From Salvator merianae (Eukaryota; Chordata; Lepidosauria; Squamata; Teiidae), in assembly GCA_003586115.2 (NCBI GenBank), contig QVOM02000103.1, positions 3,929,996 through 3,993,995 of the forward strand: a stretch of 64,000 nt of DNA, given 5' to 3'. The notes beneath the pieces are model-generated. The model was given only the letters and a program-made list of their open reading frames with translations, did no database searches and was not told where the DNA came from. The number at the start of each line of letters is the position of its first letter. The stretch's first letter is position 1. Below, in pieces: positions 11,343 to 24,444 of the stretch. The translations under genes were made by a program, and so were the position numbers.

Positions 11343-13884
11343 ATCGTCTGCTTTCAAAATTCATTAGAAAAGGTATATTGGTGAGGAATATCAAGAAGCA
11401 GTGGAGGGTTTGTGGAGAAACTCAGTGCCCATTTGTTTGTTGTTTCTATGTCAGTGGCTTTATTTTGGGGCTAATCTGCAAGTCATATCTTGTATGAATG
11501 GACACTATAGAAATCGACCAGTGTCATCAATCCACCAACATGCAACCAACCATTTTAACTTTGTGCTAGCAAGTACCAACACACAGCTAGCAATAGCCAA
11601 CAGTATCTCCAGTATCCCCAGTATTGCTCTCACTTCTATTTCTGGCTTTCCTGCTGGCAGCCTGACTAGGTCTTGTCTCCATTTTCCATTGAGAAAAAAA
11701 CTTTGTGAAGGTTTTGTGAGCTTATATTATTATTATTATTTGGTAAATAGCCTTCTTTTTATGTTTTTAAAATAGTTCCAAAACCTAAAAATTGCCCAGA
11801 ATTTTTTCCCAGGAATTTTACCAATGGGGTGGAGCAGCAGGGTAGGATCAGTCACAATGCAAGTTTTCCTCCTGTTTAGAAAAAGAAGAAGATAAAATGT
11901 GTTTTTTTAAAAGTGGTTTTTAAAAGGTATTTTTATTTCCATCAAATTGAAAGAGTAGTGTGTGTTTATTTTAAATTACTGATGTCAGGAAAAGACTCTG
12001 AGGTAACTTGACTCTGACATTTATGGAAGAACTTTCCTCCTTGTTGCTTGCCTTTGGAAAGGTCAGTCACTCTATACTTTTCCTGCTGCTCCTGTTGCCA
12101 CTTTTCAAATCATGGCTGCTAGGGTCACATGTACATCCACCATGAAGAAGAATATTTCTGTGGTAATATTTCTGTGGTAATATGCCCAATATTTTTTTTC
12201 ATCTGCAGCAGTATCCACCCAAGCATTTCGGTCAGGAGACTTTTTGAAATGTTGCCTTATTGCTATATTTGCATGCCTGTAGTTACTTCTTGTAAGTTAA
12301 CTGTGGAATGTTGAATGTGTATAGGAAACTGTAGAGAAACCTAAACTATATTCATAGGCCTGCTGGTAGATGTACAGCAACAGACCCTATTTCTGTCTTC
12401 TTTGATGATCTAGTGGGACTGCCAGGTCTTACATATTGATGTAGTGTGTGATCACACAGGTCTTCTTTTGGGTGATCATTTCAAAGGATCACCCCATCTA
12501 TGGATGCAGTAAAAAGTGTGCTGCACATTTTTAAAAATAAGTGCCTAAAATTCTCCTACTTCACTTCTCTTCCTTGTTTTTTCCTTCCTTGCTCATCACT
12601 TATTGGCCACTGGACTGGGTTTCCATGACCCTGATTGGTTGGATGGCTGTAGCAGCCATTTCCCGTCTGAGATTTACTACAGAAGCCTTTGTAGCTTCTT
12701 GTCCAATTCAACCCAAACAGTGAATTGCCCCAAGAGTCAAGAATTTTCATCTGTAAAACTGGCACAGAATCAGAAACTTGGGAAAATCATTTTTTGATCT
12801 TTTAGGTCTCTCCCTTGAGCCTTCATCACAGCCATAGATAGTTTCTGCTTTTCCCTCAGAGCAAGACAGAGTAACTCATGTATTGTGTAAGTATGCTTCT
12901 ACTTTGGTTGTTTGAGAAGCTGTGTTCAACAGAATTATCCACCTTCATTACTTTTCCTATTGTGAAAACAGTTAAAGTGATATCCTGATTACTAGAGAAG
13001 GAACAAGCTATGGTACTTAAAAAAAAAAAAAAAAGCTAATAGATGTATGCACACAAAACTAATTGTGAATCCAGTTACAAGTCAAAAGAAATCTAAAAAT
13101 TCATCATATTTGTGTGAATATGCAGTTTTGTTTTGAGCTTAAACGCTCAAGCTCAAGGTACTGATAGACCTGTCTGAACTTGGAAGATTTCTGTTTGGAA
13201 CATTTTGTACACTTGTGTGTTCTACACAGAGTAAAGGCAAGATTAAAGTGTTAAAATCTGGCAGATGATCAGCTAAAAAATGTTTTGTTTTTTTAAAGGT
13301 TTTGTTGTTTCAAATTAAGTACCCAGCATAGAAGTAATCCAGGACTATTTCCATCTTCCCTCTGGTGTCAGCCCAGGTCAATGTTGAAACTAAAGGATGG
13401 TAGTAAAATGGTTAATATTGTACCACAATATAGGACTTTATATACTAATCAAACTTTTATTGCTTAACAGTTCAGCAAACTTAATCATTCTCTGTTTATG
13501 TCCACAATAATAAGGACGGTGGTGGGATTACCATGAAAGTAGGATATTGCTTTCTTGCATTCGTGCCTGCTATCCAAATGTCCAGGAAAATGATGTAGCA
13601 TTTTGTCTTGTCTACATGCACTAGTGGCTACCATTCCCATAAATATAAATTCAGTTGCTAGAAAGTACGGCTGACAAGGTGTGAATATTTGGATCCCCCC
13701 CCCCGCATTTTTTTAAAGTGTACTTTCCTTCTCTTTATGTTAGTACAGATTAACACATTTCTTGCTTAGTGTAGGCAACTGGGAACTATGCAAAGGCCAA
13801 CACCAAAGGTCAGACTGGTAAAATGCTATGTGTAGACATGACTGGGAAGATGTCGCTTTCCTTTTCCTAGGGTTCCACTAGACT
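11343..13884. other. Unannotated stretch with simple repeats
   Basis: It holds a TTA/TAT repeat at about 11723-11740, a short tandem duplication of TATTTCTGTGGTAA near 12151-12180, an A-run near 13019-13034 and a C-run near 13697. No gene, splice-bounded conserved frame or named repeat was recognised. Confidence 0.5.
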
Positions 13885-14040
13885 ATTTTATTTTATTTTA
13901 TTTTATTTTATTTATTTAAAATAGTTATATACTGCTTCCCATTAAAATATAATCTCAAAGCAGTGTACAAAGAATAAAAAAAGTTAAAATTGTAATAGTC
14001 ATATAAAATCATAATTCAAATATGGTGGAAAACAAACAAA
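13885..14040 (-). repeat. TTTTA repeat and probable antisense LINE 3' end
   Basis: A (TTTTA)n tract at 13885-13917 leads into ATACTGCTTCCCATTAAAATA..CAAAGCAGTGTACAA. This has the layout of the antisense L2-type tail (a TTTA repeat, then a TATATCCCGCC-like box, then a box ending TTACAA) seen better preserved at 20353 and 56880. It is strongly degraded. Confidence 0.35.
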
Positions 14041-15400
14041 CATTCGCTCTGGAAAGGCCTGCGTAAAAAGATACCCAACTGCGAGTAATCATAAGATGAC
14101 ATTCAGTGATTTGTGGTACCTGTAGCAGAACCTCTCCTGAAGCTCTTAATGATCTGATAATTCTGTAGTGACAATATTGTATTAATAATCAATGCTAACA
14201 ATGCCTTAGCTAGGTTGCATTTTACTCCTTGGCATGAACCTGAGACAGTTGCAATGATCTTTTGCTTTATTGAACTGCAGTAATTGGGTTGACCCATAAA
14301 GAAAGTAATATTCAGTGTGTAATTAACATTAGATCTACAGGTACTCACTTTTCCACAGAAGGCAACTTCATCAGAGGAAGGAAAGAAATGAGCATTCCTC
14401 ATCAGCAGTGGATCTGCAATTGAGTCTATAGGCTAATTTGACTCACTGACAATTATGTCCTTAGTTCACCACGGGAATCCCACAATTTAATCTTATGAGC
14501 AATTCTGTTCACACAACTGCTTACCAAAGGGATTGTTTTTTCTGGCTCATAAAACATTGATAGCTTTTGCTTAGTCTTGAAAGTTTAGATTTATTTAGCT
14601 AAGTTTTGGAATATAATTCTTGAGGACTTTTAGTCAAAGCTTTTTTGGCAACAAAGACACTTGCCAAGAAAAAGGGAGTGTTGTACTATGTTTGATACTG
14701 ATGAAAGTGAGCAAGTCTGCCTCTATGCCCAGTTTCTTCAAAATGTTGCCTTACTACACGTTATGCTTTGTAAGAAATGTGCAAGTCTTTTAAGGTACCA
14801 GAAGGCTCTGCATTTGTTTCAGCTTCCCCCCTCTACTTATAATTCATCAAGTTGCTACAAACACTAGGAGGTCTTGGAAGCCACATACAACCATGGCCCT
14901 TTTGAACTGGTGTGGCTTCCTGTATATTAAAAATTTTAGACTGCTCATTTTGAAGGCCACTGTTTTCCCACATGATCTAAGGATTATTTGTCAGACAGAG
15001 ATCCACAAGTGTGCTGTAAATGCACTTACCAAGTCCCATAAAAAAGGCCTTTTGTTTCTGATATACCCTGCGGGTATAAAACAAGCATGCCACTTTATGA
15101 CTTTTAAAATTGCCTGCTGCAGCAAAAGCATGTGAAACCAAGTAGTTGGAAATCTGGTCTGTATTGTTAATTGATATGGATTTAACAGTTGTTGTTTTTT
15201 TTCCATCAGTTTTATTTATGGTTGTCAAAATGCAACCTTTTTGTATAGCACCAAACTGCAGGGTGGAAAACAGTGTTCCAAAATGGAAGCCAAGAGAACA
15301 TCAGTTGTCTCTGGTTCCCCTGATGTTATTTGCATAGCAGTGGTTTTAGCATATGGAACCAGTGCATTATCAGAGGGATAACTGTACTAAACTCTGCTTG
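14041..15400. other. Unannotated stretch
   Basis: Short frames occur on both strands but none carries a recognisable domain or convincing splice context. Confidence 0.5.
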
Positions 15401-15404
15401 CCTT

Positions 15405-15485
15405 AGCAATCAGTCCAATGCATTTTTACTTGGAAGTACACTGCATTCTGTTCAGTGGTGCTTCTTCCGTAAGTATGTTAGCAAT
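15405..15485 (+). repeat. Fragment of a common reptile interspersed repeat
   Basis: Text of the form CAATGCATTTTTACTTGGAAGTA ... TTCAGTGGTGCTTCTTCCGTAAGTATG matches, from memory, a widespread sauropsid repeat whose consensus alternates AAGTAAG/CCCATTGA/GGGGCTTACT. A second, antisense piece lies near 62548-62600. Family name not assigned. Confidence 0.35.
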
Positions 15486-17415
15486 AAGCTAAACTTGATA
15501 GACTTTATCCAGTTTGAATTTCAGAGGACATTTTATAGGATCATTCTACTGAATGATCACTGCTATTGCAGCAGAGCTGCCATTAGTCATTTCACTGGAA
15601 GGCAGAGATCATGGCTCATTAACCAACATATTTTTCAGATCTATTTTGTTGAGATCATAAAGGTGAAGGTCTTGAATAATTGGAAAAGTAAAAAACAAAA
15701 AACCAGGAGTATGGGGATGATAGTTCAGCATGAACAGCTTTGTTGTTAAAAAGCAGATTATATCTCACCAGTTATCATCTGAATTTGGAAGAAATCAGGA
15801 AGTGCTGTTTAGTCAAGGCGTTTTAATACTGTGCTTTTCCAGGGTATTTTTAATTCATAAAGACACATTTTTCTTTTTCTCTTTTTCTTTTTTTGTTTAG
15901 TTTGTCTCACACACAATTGTAAAACATAGCCCCATATTGTATGTTTTGCAATAGGGAACTTTCTTGGTTGCAAGATCCGTGCTATTAACAGCTTTGTCAC
16001 CCACTATCTGGCCAAATCCTATCCCATTCTTCATGGATGCTTAATCTGCATTAAGGACCTGTGAATAAGGTTCTGGTCCAGATAGATCTGCACATTAAAG
16101 TGGATATATAAGGCCCTGCCTCCCACTGGTTCATTCCACCTTCTTTAGATAGAGCATGATCAAGATCAGGGAGACCTTGATCAGGATTAATTGTAGACCC
16201 ATTTAATCGGGTTTCCAGTGGAGCAGCAGTCCTGATCCAGAACATGGGAGGCATGCAGAAAGCATGCCTCACATGTTTGGGACTACTGGGAATGCATTTT
16301 AGTGACACACCATAGTGCACCACTGCAGTGTGTCCCTCAGAGGCCCCAAGGCTAGGAATTTTTGTATAGAAATCCAGCCACAAAGATCTCATGAGCTTTG
16401 TGGTCACTGCATAGGCTGGTGTGGACCAGCGCTGCCAGATGGTGTTGATCCTGCCTATGCCTTCCATTGGTTGGAATCAGTATGTCTGGCTGTTTCAGAG
16501 CCACTGATTCTGAATGTGGGCAGGTCAGTGCAGAAATGACCCCTGGCATTGCATATATATGCTGATTTTAATATAGTGCAGCCTTCAGGCTGTCCATATT
16601 CAGACCAGAGTATATAGATAATATAGTTATATTTTGAGTTACCATCCATGTGCAACCTAGCCTTCCTTTGGATTATTTATTTATGTATTTATTTTGCCAC
16701 CATCAAATTCCTTGTAATTTGTATATTTTCCTAGGTAGTAATGGCAGATAACTGAGGTAACAGAGGAAGACAGCATGACTCTATATGGATATCAATAACA
16801 TTAAGAATTTTAGTACTGAGTAGTATGTTGACTGGTCTCTGCAAAGCAGGATCACAGTAAGTTTGATGTTTCAGTTACAGTTTAAAAGTTATATATGTCA
16901 ATGGTGTTAAACTTTAAAAATGTTTCAGCTTGCTCCCATACTGACAGATCTTCTATCCAGTCTTGTTGATATGAATGATTGTCTCAGGGTTGTCTGTTTT
17001 TCCTTCACTGGACATGACAACCATAGAGATGAAATATTCCCGGCTATTTCTCCCATACTTTCTGCCATTTTGCAGATCCTGTGATAAAGAAATGATAACT
17101 CTAAGCCACCAGGATGTCTGAAACTCTTGACAATAGTTTTTAAAGGTGCATAAGGCCCTGGCTTCTCTTATTAATTACCTAAAAGAAAGAAAGAGTGAAA
17201 GAAAAAAGTGTATTCAGTGGCAGATTATAAACACAACGTTTGAGGCAAAATTTGCACAAACCGCAAATGACAAAATTAACTAAAATCCAAAAAAGATATA
17301 AAATATATGGAGTAGTACCTCATGAAGCATTGGGTCTTGTTCTTAACAAGGGAAATTGCTATCTGTCTAGGATCCTTGTAATAGTCCCACTATAAAAACA
17401 AATGGCTTAGGGTGT
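15486..17415. other. Unannotated stretch
   Basis: A moderately GC-rich block at about 16080-16540 contains small hairpins (for example CCACAAAG/CTTTGTGG near 16377-16404). It may be an unrecognised DNA element, but its ends could not be placed. The rest is AT-rich. No gene was found. Confidence 0.45.
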
Positions 17416-17419
17416 GATC

Positions 17420-20069
17420 AGACAATGTTAAAAGACCACCTTCATTTCTCATCCATGATTTGATCCTGGATGAAAGGGCTGACCTGATATATATTGCAGA
17501 GACCTGGGTAGGTGAACTGGGAGGCTTAGCACTCAGATTTGCTCTGTGGGATATCTGTTGGAGTTCCAGTTCAGGCTTATGGAGTGAAGTGGGTGAATTG
17601 CATAGTCCATAAACAATCTATCTATCTTTTCACTCTGTGACTGGGGTTGAAGGATTGTTCCTGGTTGCGGGACAGAGAGACAGAAAAGGGTTGCTCTTGG
17701 TGTACTATTCACCCAACTGCCCAATGACTTCCCTGCCTGACCTGGTGGAGTGTGTATCAGATGTGTTTATGGGAAACTTCAGTCTCCATACTGAGGACTC
17801 CTTTTGTAGACTAGCTCAGGACTTCATAATGTCTATGGCAACCATGGGACTAACTCAGCATGTTAAGGGACCGACATATGTTGCAGCCTGGTCTTTGCTA
17901 CAGAGCATGAGAGTGCATATCCATTTGAGGTGAATTTATAATCCATTTTCTAGTGATGCTAGTGCTTACGTTGTCTGTTCCTCAAAGCAGGGATGAAAGA
18001 TTGAGGTGGTCCACCTCAAGAAACGTATGGAATACAAAGGATTCCTGATGCCTCTGGAGCAATTTCCACTTTACGTGGCTAGCGCTTCTGTCAAGGCTCT
18101 AGTCTCACTTTGGAATCATGAGGTGAGTAGAGCTACTGACACCAGCAGAGCTTGTAAGGCACCCTGGCATGGGAGAGAGCGTCAGCAATGAAACAGAAGA
18201 GCCGATGGCTAGTGATTAAAATCCCAGTGTGGTGATGGCAATAAAAACTTACTTCTCTGCCTCCATTCTTTCTTTAAGTGATTCTCCAACAGCACCGTCC
18301 CAAGTGGTTAAAGGGCTGTTGTCATTGAGCCATAAGGATTTATCCATGTCACCTTCAAAAGTTTTCAGTACAAACTCTTTCACATGGAATCAGACTGCAC
18401 AGTTGGAAGTGGTACACTGGAGATCTGGAGCATCATCTGGTCCTGTTATATTGGAACAGTTTGAATTATTATGGTCTGAGCAAGTGGACAAGCTGTTTGC
18501 AGAGGTTCAGCTAAGGGGATATGGCTGGATGAGTCCAGGAAGTGATAAATGCCTCTTTGTGGGAGGAAGAGGTGCCAGCAGTGCTAAAGAAAGCTGTGAT
18601 ATACCTCCTCCTTAAAAGGCCTCCCTGGATCCCAAGGTGTTAAATAACTACCACCCAGTAAAGCTAATATTATCTTTTTTGGGCAAAGTGGTGGAGAAGG
18701 TGATGGATACCCAATGACATGCATGCTTGGAGGAAATGGATTATTTAGATCCATTCTAATTTGGTTTCAAGTGGGGGTTTGGCACTGAGATTGCCTTGGT
18801 TGTGCTTATAGATGACCTTTATTGGAAGAGGGATGGGAGTAATACAACCCTGTTAGTTCTCAGTCTCAGTTTCAATATCACCAACTATGCTACCTTGCTG
18901 GGGCAGCTTTGGGACTGGGACTTACAGGAACTGTCTTACAATGATTCTCTTCATATCTCTAAGGTAGGTTCCAGAAAGTAGCAATGAGGAATTATTGTCC
19001 TGGGATCTTTTTTGTGGAGTTTCCCAGGGATCAGTTTTGTCTCCTATGCTTTTTAACATCTATATAAAGCTGCTGGGAGATGTCATCAAGAGTTCTGGAA
19101 CGAGGTGCCATCACTATGCTAATGACAACTAACTCTATCTCTCTGTTCCTTCTGAGTTCAGGCATTTGATCACTGCCTGGAAGTAATAATGGGCTGAGTG
19201 TTGCCAATAAATTGAAAATGAATCCAGACAAGATAGAGGTATTGTGTGTCATGGGTTCCTATGTCCAGGTAGTTATAGGACACCGGATTCTGTTGCATGA
19301 TCTGGGGGTGCTCCTGGATTCATTACTTTCATTTGAGTTCAGTGTGGCAGCAGTAGTCAGGAGAGTCTGCCTTCATCTCTTACTTATTTGCCAATTTTGG
19401 CCTTTGCTGGATAGATATATCTTAGCCATAGTGATCCATTCTCTGGTAACATCCAGATTGAACTGCTATAATGTACTTTACCTGGAGCTACTCTTGAAGA
19501 TGGTCTGGAAGCTGGAGCTAGTGCGGACTGCAACAATATGACTACTGATGGAGGTTTGTGGCCAGATGCATACCAGGCAAATGTTGGAGATCTGCACTGG
19601 CTGCCTATTTGCTACCAACCCCAGTTCAAGATGTTGATGTTAACATAGAAAGCCTTAAATGACTTGGGCCCTGGTTATATTAAGGGATGTCTCCTTCCGT
19701 ATAGGCCAGCCTGAGAATTGAGATCTCTCAGCGAGGGTCTTTTGTAGTTCCACTTCTCTCAGTGGTACAAGGAGTAGTGGCACATGGGAGTGCCTTTTCT
19801 GTGATGATCCTGAGACTCTGGGACAGCCCCCTCTGGAGATTTGTCAGGCACCAAAACTATATAGTTTTTAGTACCTGGTTAGAACAGCCCTTCTCCCAGA
19901 TCTTTGACTAACTTTCTCTGAGTTTTGTACCACCAGGGAAGGAGGGAGGTTGTATTTTAAATATATGTTACTTTATTCTACATATTGCATTTTTTTATTG
20001 TTATTGTGACCCACCCAGGGACCTTTGGATGAAGGATGGGATATAAATACTTAGACAAAAATAAATAAT
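17420..20069 (+). pseudogene. L2 retrotransposon, long but inactive ORF2 copy
   Basis: Sense-strand translation across frames gives L2 ORF2 in order. The endonuclease begins LIHDLILDERADLIYIAETW near 17445, and GPTYVA (L2 GPTHxAGHxLDL) lies near 17870. The RT has SQGSVLSPMLFNIYI near 19027-19071, and the catalytic box reads YANDN plus a stop instead of YADDTQLYLS (near 19117-19140). The C-terminal part has IHSLVTSRLNCYNVLYL near 19437-19490. The element closes with the L2 3' terminus: GGGATATAAATACTTAGAC followed by A-rich repeats at about 20037-20069. Stops and frameshifts are frequent, so no protein is expected. The 5' UTR and first part of ORF2 are missing or unrecognisable. Confidence 0.8.
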
Positions 20070-20343
20070 GTTCCTGCAAGTAGAATGTACCAAAGTAGAA
20101 TAATTCAGGCCACAAGCTATAATGTAAGAGTTTCAGGAATATGTCCATCAGCTCTTACTGTGGCTTTACAGATCCTATACAGAAGGAATGAGATAGGTTG
20201 AGTATGAATAGGCAGGAAGGGCAACTGCAGCCTCAAGATTCCAGTAACTCTGTTCCAGGTAGCTTTATGGGATCTGTGTGGCCAGGGATGTGAGCATTTG
20301 CTAAGAGAAAAAGATTTATGGCCATACCCTAAGATTTGCAGAT

Positions 20344-20510
20344 ACTTTGGTTCAAATTTATTTATTTATTTACTTACTTACTTACTTATTTGCATTTTTA
20401 TCCCGCCCTATACCTGAAGGTCTCAGGGTAGGTTACAACAATAAAAAAAACAGAATGTAAAAGGCACACAATAAAGCAGTAGCGGTGCCTGAAAGTGGGA
20501 AGGGAATTGG
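20344..20510 (-). mobile_element. Antisense L2-type LINE 3' terminus
   Basis: A TTTA/CTTA repeat (20353-20389) runs into TTTTTATCCCGCCCTATACC..GGGTAGGTTACAACA, the reverse complement of an L2-type 3' end. The same text in the same orientation starts the antisense L2 at 56880. It is severely 5' truncated and non-coding. Confidence 0.65.
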
Positions 20511-20916
20511 AATATGAATTGTATCAACTCAAGGTAATTTTCCTAGGTTAAATTCATTTCAGTTAGATACTGTCCACATTTTCTGTGAAGTTGGTTATCA
20601 AATTAATAATTAATAATAATGAAATGGAAAACTGAATAGATGGGCTGTATGAAGTGGATTCTTTGTAGAAACAGTCTGATTAGCTCTGTTTAGTGCCTTT
20701 GGTATATGTTGTTTAGAAAGGTTTGAAGGACCTTGGAGTTAATAGCACTTTTTGGTTTATAGTAGCAAGAGTGGAAAATGAACTCTACAGTCCTTACAGT
20801 GCATTAAATAGTTTCCTTATCTAAAACAGGACCATCCGAGCTGATATAGTGCTTAACATTGCCAGCAGGTTAAATTTGCTTGTTGTTGATGGACAGAGAT
20901 AGATAGATATGACAGT
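20511..20916. other. Unannotated stretch
   Basis: AT-rich; no gene or repeat recognised. Confidence 0.5.
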
Positions 20917-21095
20917 GGCCCTTTCTGCACTTGGCCTTATTCTAGATTATATCCTAGAATAGGGACCTGCCATCTGCATGCTAGTGTAAACTACGGCAGG
21001 TCCTACCCAAGGCTTGCTGTAATCTGCACTAGCATGTGGATAGCAGGTCTCTATTCTTGGATATAATCCAGAATAAAGCCAAGTGCAGAAAGGAC
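20917..21095. mobile_element. Foldback MITE (GGCCCTTTCTGCACTTGG ends)
   Basis: The left end GGCCCTTTCTGCACTTGGC and the right end, inverted GTCCTTTCTGCACTTGGC, are near-identical. The whole unit is close to palindromic about position 21006; for instance GCATGCTAGTGTA on the left opposes TGCACTAGCATGT on the right. Related copies are at 59312-59443 and 62864-63043. It has no coding capacity. The 3-bp target duplication is not clear at this copy. Confidence 0.7.
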
Positions 21096-22200
21096 AAATG
21101 AATGAAATTTTGAACATTTTATTGTAATTGATTTATAATTAATTGTTCTGTTAAATCTTTGTCCTTAAATAGACAAAATGTCTTTAAATTTTCATATTTG
21201 ATAAGTTTTTACTGAAAATTAAAATAATTGCCATCCATTTAAAGAAGAATATAGGCTGCCTTTGCTAATGGTTGAACTCTTGCAATTTTACCATTTTTCA
21301 AACAATGACAACCTGAGCTAAATTTGGCTTTGCTTCACCGAGTCATGAAAGCCAATGTCACTGGATTAGAGTACATGGCTTTATTGAAACATACCTTCAA
21401 TAAGTCACTGCTGGAGTGAAAGGGATCTAAAATCTGAATTGAATATAAAATTTTGTAGTCCCGATGTGGAAACAGAAGTTCAAAGCTGTGCTGACATTTC
21501 CATTGTCAAGAGGTATTTAAGAGTACAGTCTTTTTATCATAGCTTCCTGCTCATTTTACTTCTATCTAACTCCCCAGCCACTGCAGGCATACAATAATTG
21601 GCTGGTTGGCTGCCAGTCTCACATCTGGATCCAGTCACCTCTGTAATCTGGGCCAGGAGAAAACTAAGAACATCTAAGCATCAGAAAACCTTGCTGAAAC
21701 CTTCTGTTCCAAAGGGTGAGAAAAGGGAGCAAAATATTGCCTTTCTCTGAACAAATAAAAGAAGCAGAAGAAAAAAAGGTTCTTTGCCAGTTCACTGCCT
21801 GATTGGTCAACAGCTGACACTCTCCTATGAATCTAGATAGGAGTTTGCTGAAGTGTGCAGAAACCCCACTATTTTGGCTTCCAAATTAATTTGACAAACG
21901 TCGCTCCCACTGCAAATGCACTTGCAAAGTATTTGGCATCACTGAAGTTGTTGAGAAATGGCAGGAGAATGAATGTGTTCCTATTGCTCATTTCATTGCT
22001 GTATTCGTTTTTATAATATACTTGCTTCAATTAAATGTCTAGATGCTAATTTGGCATAATTTATAATTAATATTTGATAGTGAAATAGGTCTGTGAATTT
22101 TTACTTCATTTAAGGTTGAGTAAATGAATTAGGCCATGAAGTAGGAAAGATTTTCTTTGTTGCATTGCTTTACATAACAGCAAGAATTTTGGTATTAAAA
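21096..22200. other. Unannotated AT-rich stretch
   Basis: No recognisable repeat or gene. The stretch is repeat-poor by eye. Confidence 0.5.
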
Positions 22201-22214
22201 TGTCTCTATATACT

Positions 22215-22570
22215 TTTTAGAATTTGCTGGTTGTTAGTCCATCAGGACCTGGTGATTTCCCTTTATTTTAACTTAACTTCATTAATTTCTGCCTAAGTAA
22301 AGGATAAATCTAAATATTGTTTATGAGCCTGTAGTAACTCTGGGAGCTTCAATTAATCTAGTTGGTATTTTACATTATCTTGAACTGGATTTTATATGTA
22401 TATAAATCTTTGAAAAAAATCATGATTTTTTTTTTAAAAAAATCCTGAATATTAGTAGCATTTTGCCCTTTAGAATCAAGTATAGGTTTAATGAATCATT
22501 TTCCTTTCACTCTTTTAAACTATTTGCAGTGTTTTCCTGAAAAAAGTTAGTCAATGTTTGTGCTAATCAC
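22215..22570 (-). pseudogene. Antisense L1 ORF2 fragment (RT start region)
   Basis: Read on the minus strand, CCAGGTCCTGATGGACT (about 22235-22250) encodes SPGPDGLT, the conserved entry box of L1 reverse transcriptase, preceded by a KLMKLS..NKGK-like stretch. Upstream on that strand the text is AT-rich and too decayed to align. No start, stop pattern or tail is preserved. Confidence 0.5.
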
Positions 22571-23485
22571 TGTCTTGCAAATTAAGAATTAATGTAGAAT
22601 TGATTCACTATAACATAGAACTGAATCACCATTAAGTAAGATGGTACCTTATTCCCTAATCTCCACTCCATGAATATGCCTGATGGTGTCATAATTTATA
22701 AATATTACAAGAAAATTTGGTCAGTAGCTACAGTAGAAAAGGCATATGGTCTAATTTATAAATATGATATTCTAGAAAATAAACCAAAAAATTGGAAGGG
22801 GTAAATTGAGAAGACAGAATTTTGAATCTTAATACTATAAAGTTCAGAAAGATCTTAAAAGGTATTTCCTGAGATCTGTGGAAGTTGTAATATGGTTTAT
22901 ATGATGTAGGTGCAAAACATAATATTTTGATATTTGTATTAACTATTTTGTTAGCATTAAAAGGGCAAATAACACATTTTGGTTTTATCCGATGAAAACA
23001 TTATATTTGGCTCTTCAATTGGCTTTACTTTGTTTTTGATAATACAATATTTTCAGTAACTTACGTAAGGTATTTATTGCTCAAAATTAGAACAATCTAA
23101 AATTCAAGAGTTTTATAAACTTGTATATAACTTTGTCTGTAAGTGAAGCTCCTGGCATATTTTTTTTCATCATTAGGATTCTGCAGATTGAATTTATTTT
23201 GCTTCACAAATCTATGAGAAATGAGTAGCTCTTATGATAAAGACTGAGTAGAAGTCCTTTCTGCTTTATAAATTGGATGTTATTGATGCATAGCTTGAGA
23301 CAAATTGAATTTGAACAGAATAAGCCCCTTCTGTTTTAAATAAATGTGCAGTTTGCTGGTCTGCACATGTATGTACACTTATTTGAATTGCGTTAAATAA
23401 TTTACTTAAACAATTTTAGTTAAAGAATTTCTAGGTGAGCATACTATGATCAAAAGAGATATAAAAGTTGTTTATATGGAACAAA
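22571..23485. other. Unannotated AT-rich stretch
   Basis: Possible continuation of L1 antisense material, but nothing can be aligned by eye. No gene. Confidence 0.45.
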
Positions 23486-24051
23486 GGCTGCGGTCCGATA
23501 TCATAAATTTAATCCGTATCGGAAGAGTACAAGGACTGAATTCGTCTTCTGATCGTTCCCACAGTTACATTTTAACACGGACTCAATTTGTACTTGCTCG
23601 TTCCCACACTGATATTTCCCGTGCTTGGCATGGAGAAACAGTACCTTTTCCGCCTCCACCCCTCATCAAATTCTCCTCCCTGTGTAGTCAGGGATTGGCT
23701 GCAGTCCCTACGTTGAAATCCTGACGTCACAGGGGCAGGAAAGTCAAGCTCTGCCCTTTTGGGGGGGATTCCTGCCCTTTAGAAACATTTCTTTAAATTA
23801 AAAGAAAAAAGCCTCCTAATCTCCTTTTTAGATCCTAAACAAGGGATCAAAGCAAGGTGTGGAGAGAAACTGCTTTGGGAGGGTGACTGGTTGTTTGGGT
23901 TTTGTTTTTTTTGCTTTTCCACATTTTAAAAATAATAAAATTTCTCTCATTCCCACAAAAAAGTTCTCCCACAGCTCTCTCACTCGTTAATGATCCTCTC
24001 AACTTCCCCCCCCCCCAGTTCTTCCTCAGCTGCCGGCTTACATGCAGCGTT

Positions 24052-24060
24052 CTGTGTGTT

Positions 24061-24095
<35 letters not shown>
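24052..24095. repeat. TG/AG microsatellite
   Basis: A (TG)n tract passes directly into an (AG)n tract inside the core of transposon copy C. Confidence 0.9.
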
Positions 24096-24096
<1 letters not shown>

Positions 24097-24241
24097 GAGG
24101 AGGGTATGCTGCAGAGAGCTGGGGCAGAGGACAGGTCAAGATAGGCGTGAGGTGGGAAGCCTTTTTGCAGGCTTCCCCTTGCTCTTGCTGTCCTGTCAGC
24201 TCTTCAGTCTGCCACGCCCCACCTCATTTTTTTTTTTTTTA

Positions 24242-24444
24242 CTTTTACAGAATTGTGCAAGTTCAGAGCTCCGAAGAACAATAGCAGCATCTCCCCTCTT
24301 TTCTACATATGCAGACTCCAAGCACAGAGAAGGTGAAAGTCCTCCACTTTCACATTCTCTATTCTTGGTGTCTGCATATGTAGAAGAGAGGGGAGATGCT
24401 GCTATTGTTCTGTGGAGCTCTGAACTTGTGCAATTCTGTAAAAG
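24242..24444. repeat. About 200-bp palindrome inside transposon copy C
   Basis: The left arm starts CTTTTACAGAATTGTGCAAG and the right arm ends with its exact reverse complement, CTTGTGCAATTCTGTAAAAG. The arms of roughly 95 bp each stay nearly perfect to the centre near 24343, with TCTACATATGCAGA opposing TCTGCATATGTAGA. The near-perfect match implies a recent origin or gene conversion between arms. It has no counterpart in copies A or B. Confidence 0.85.
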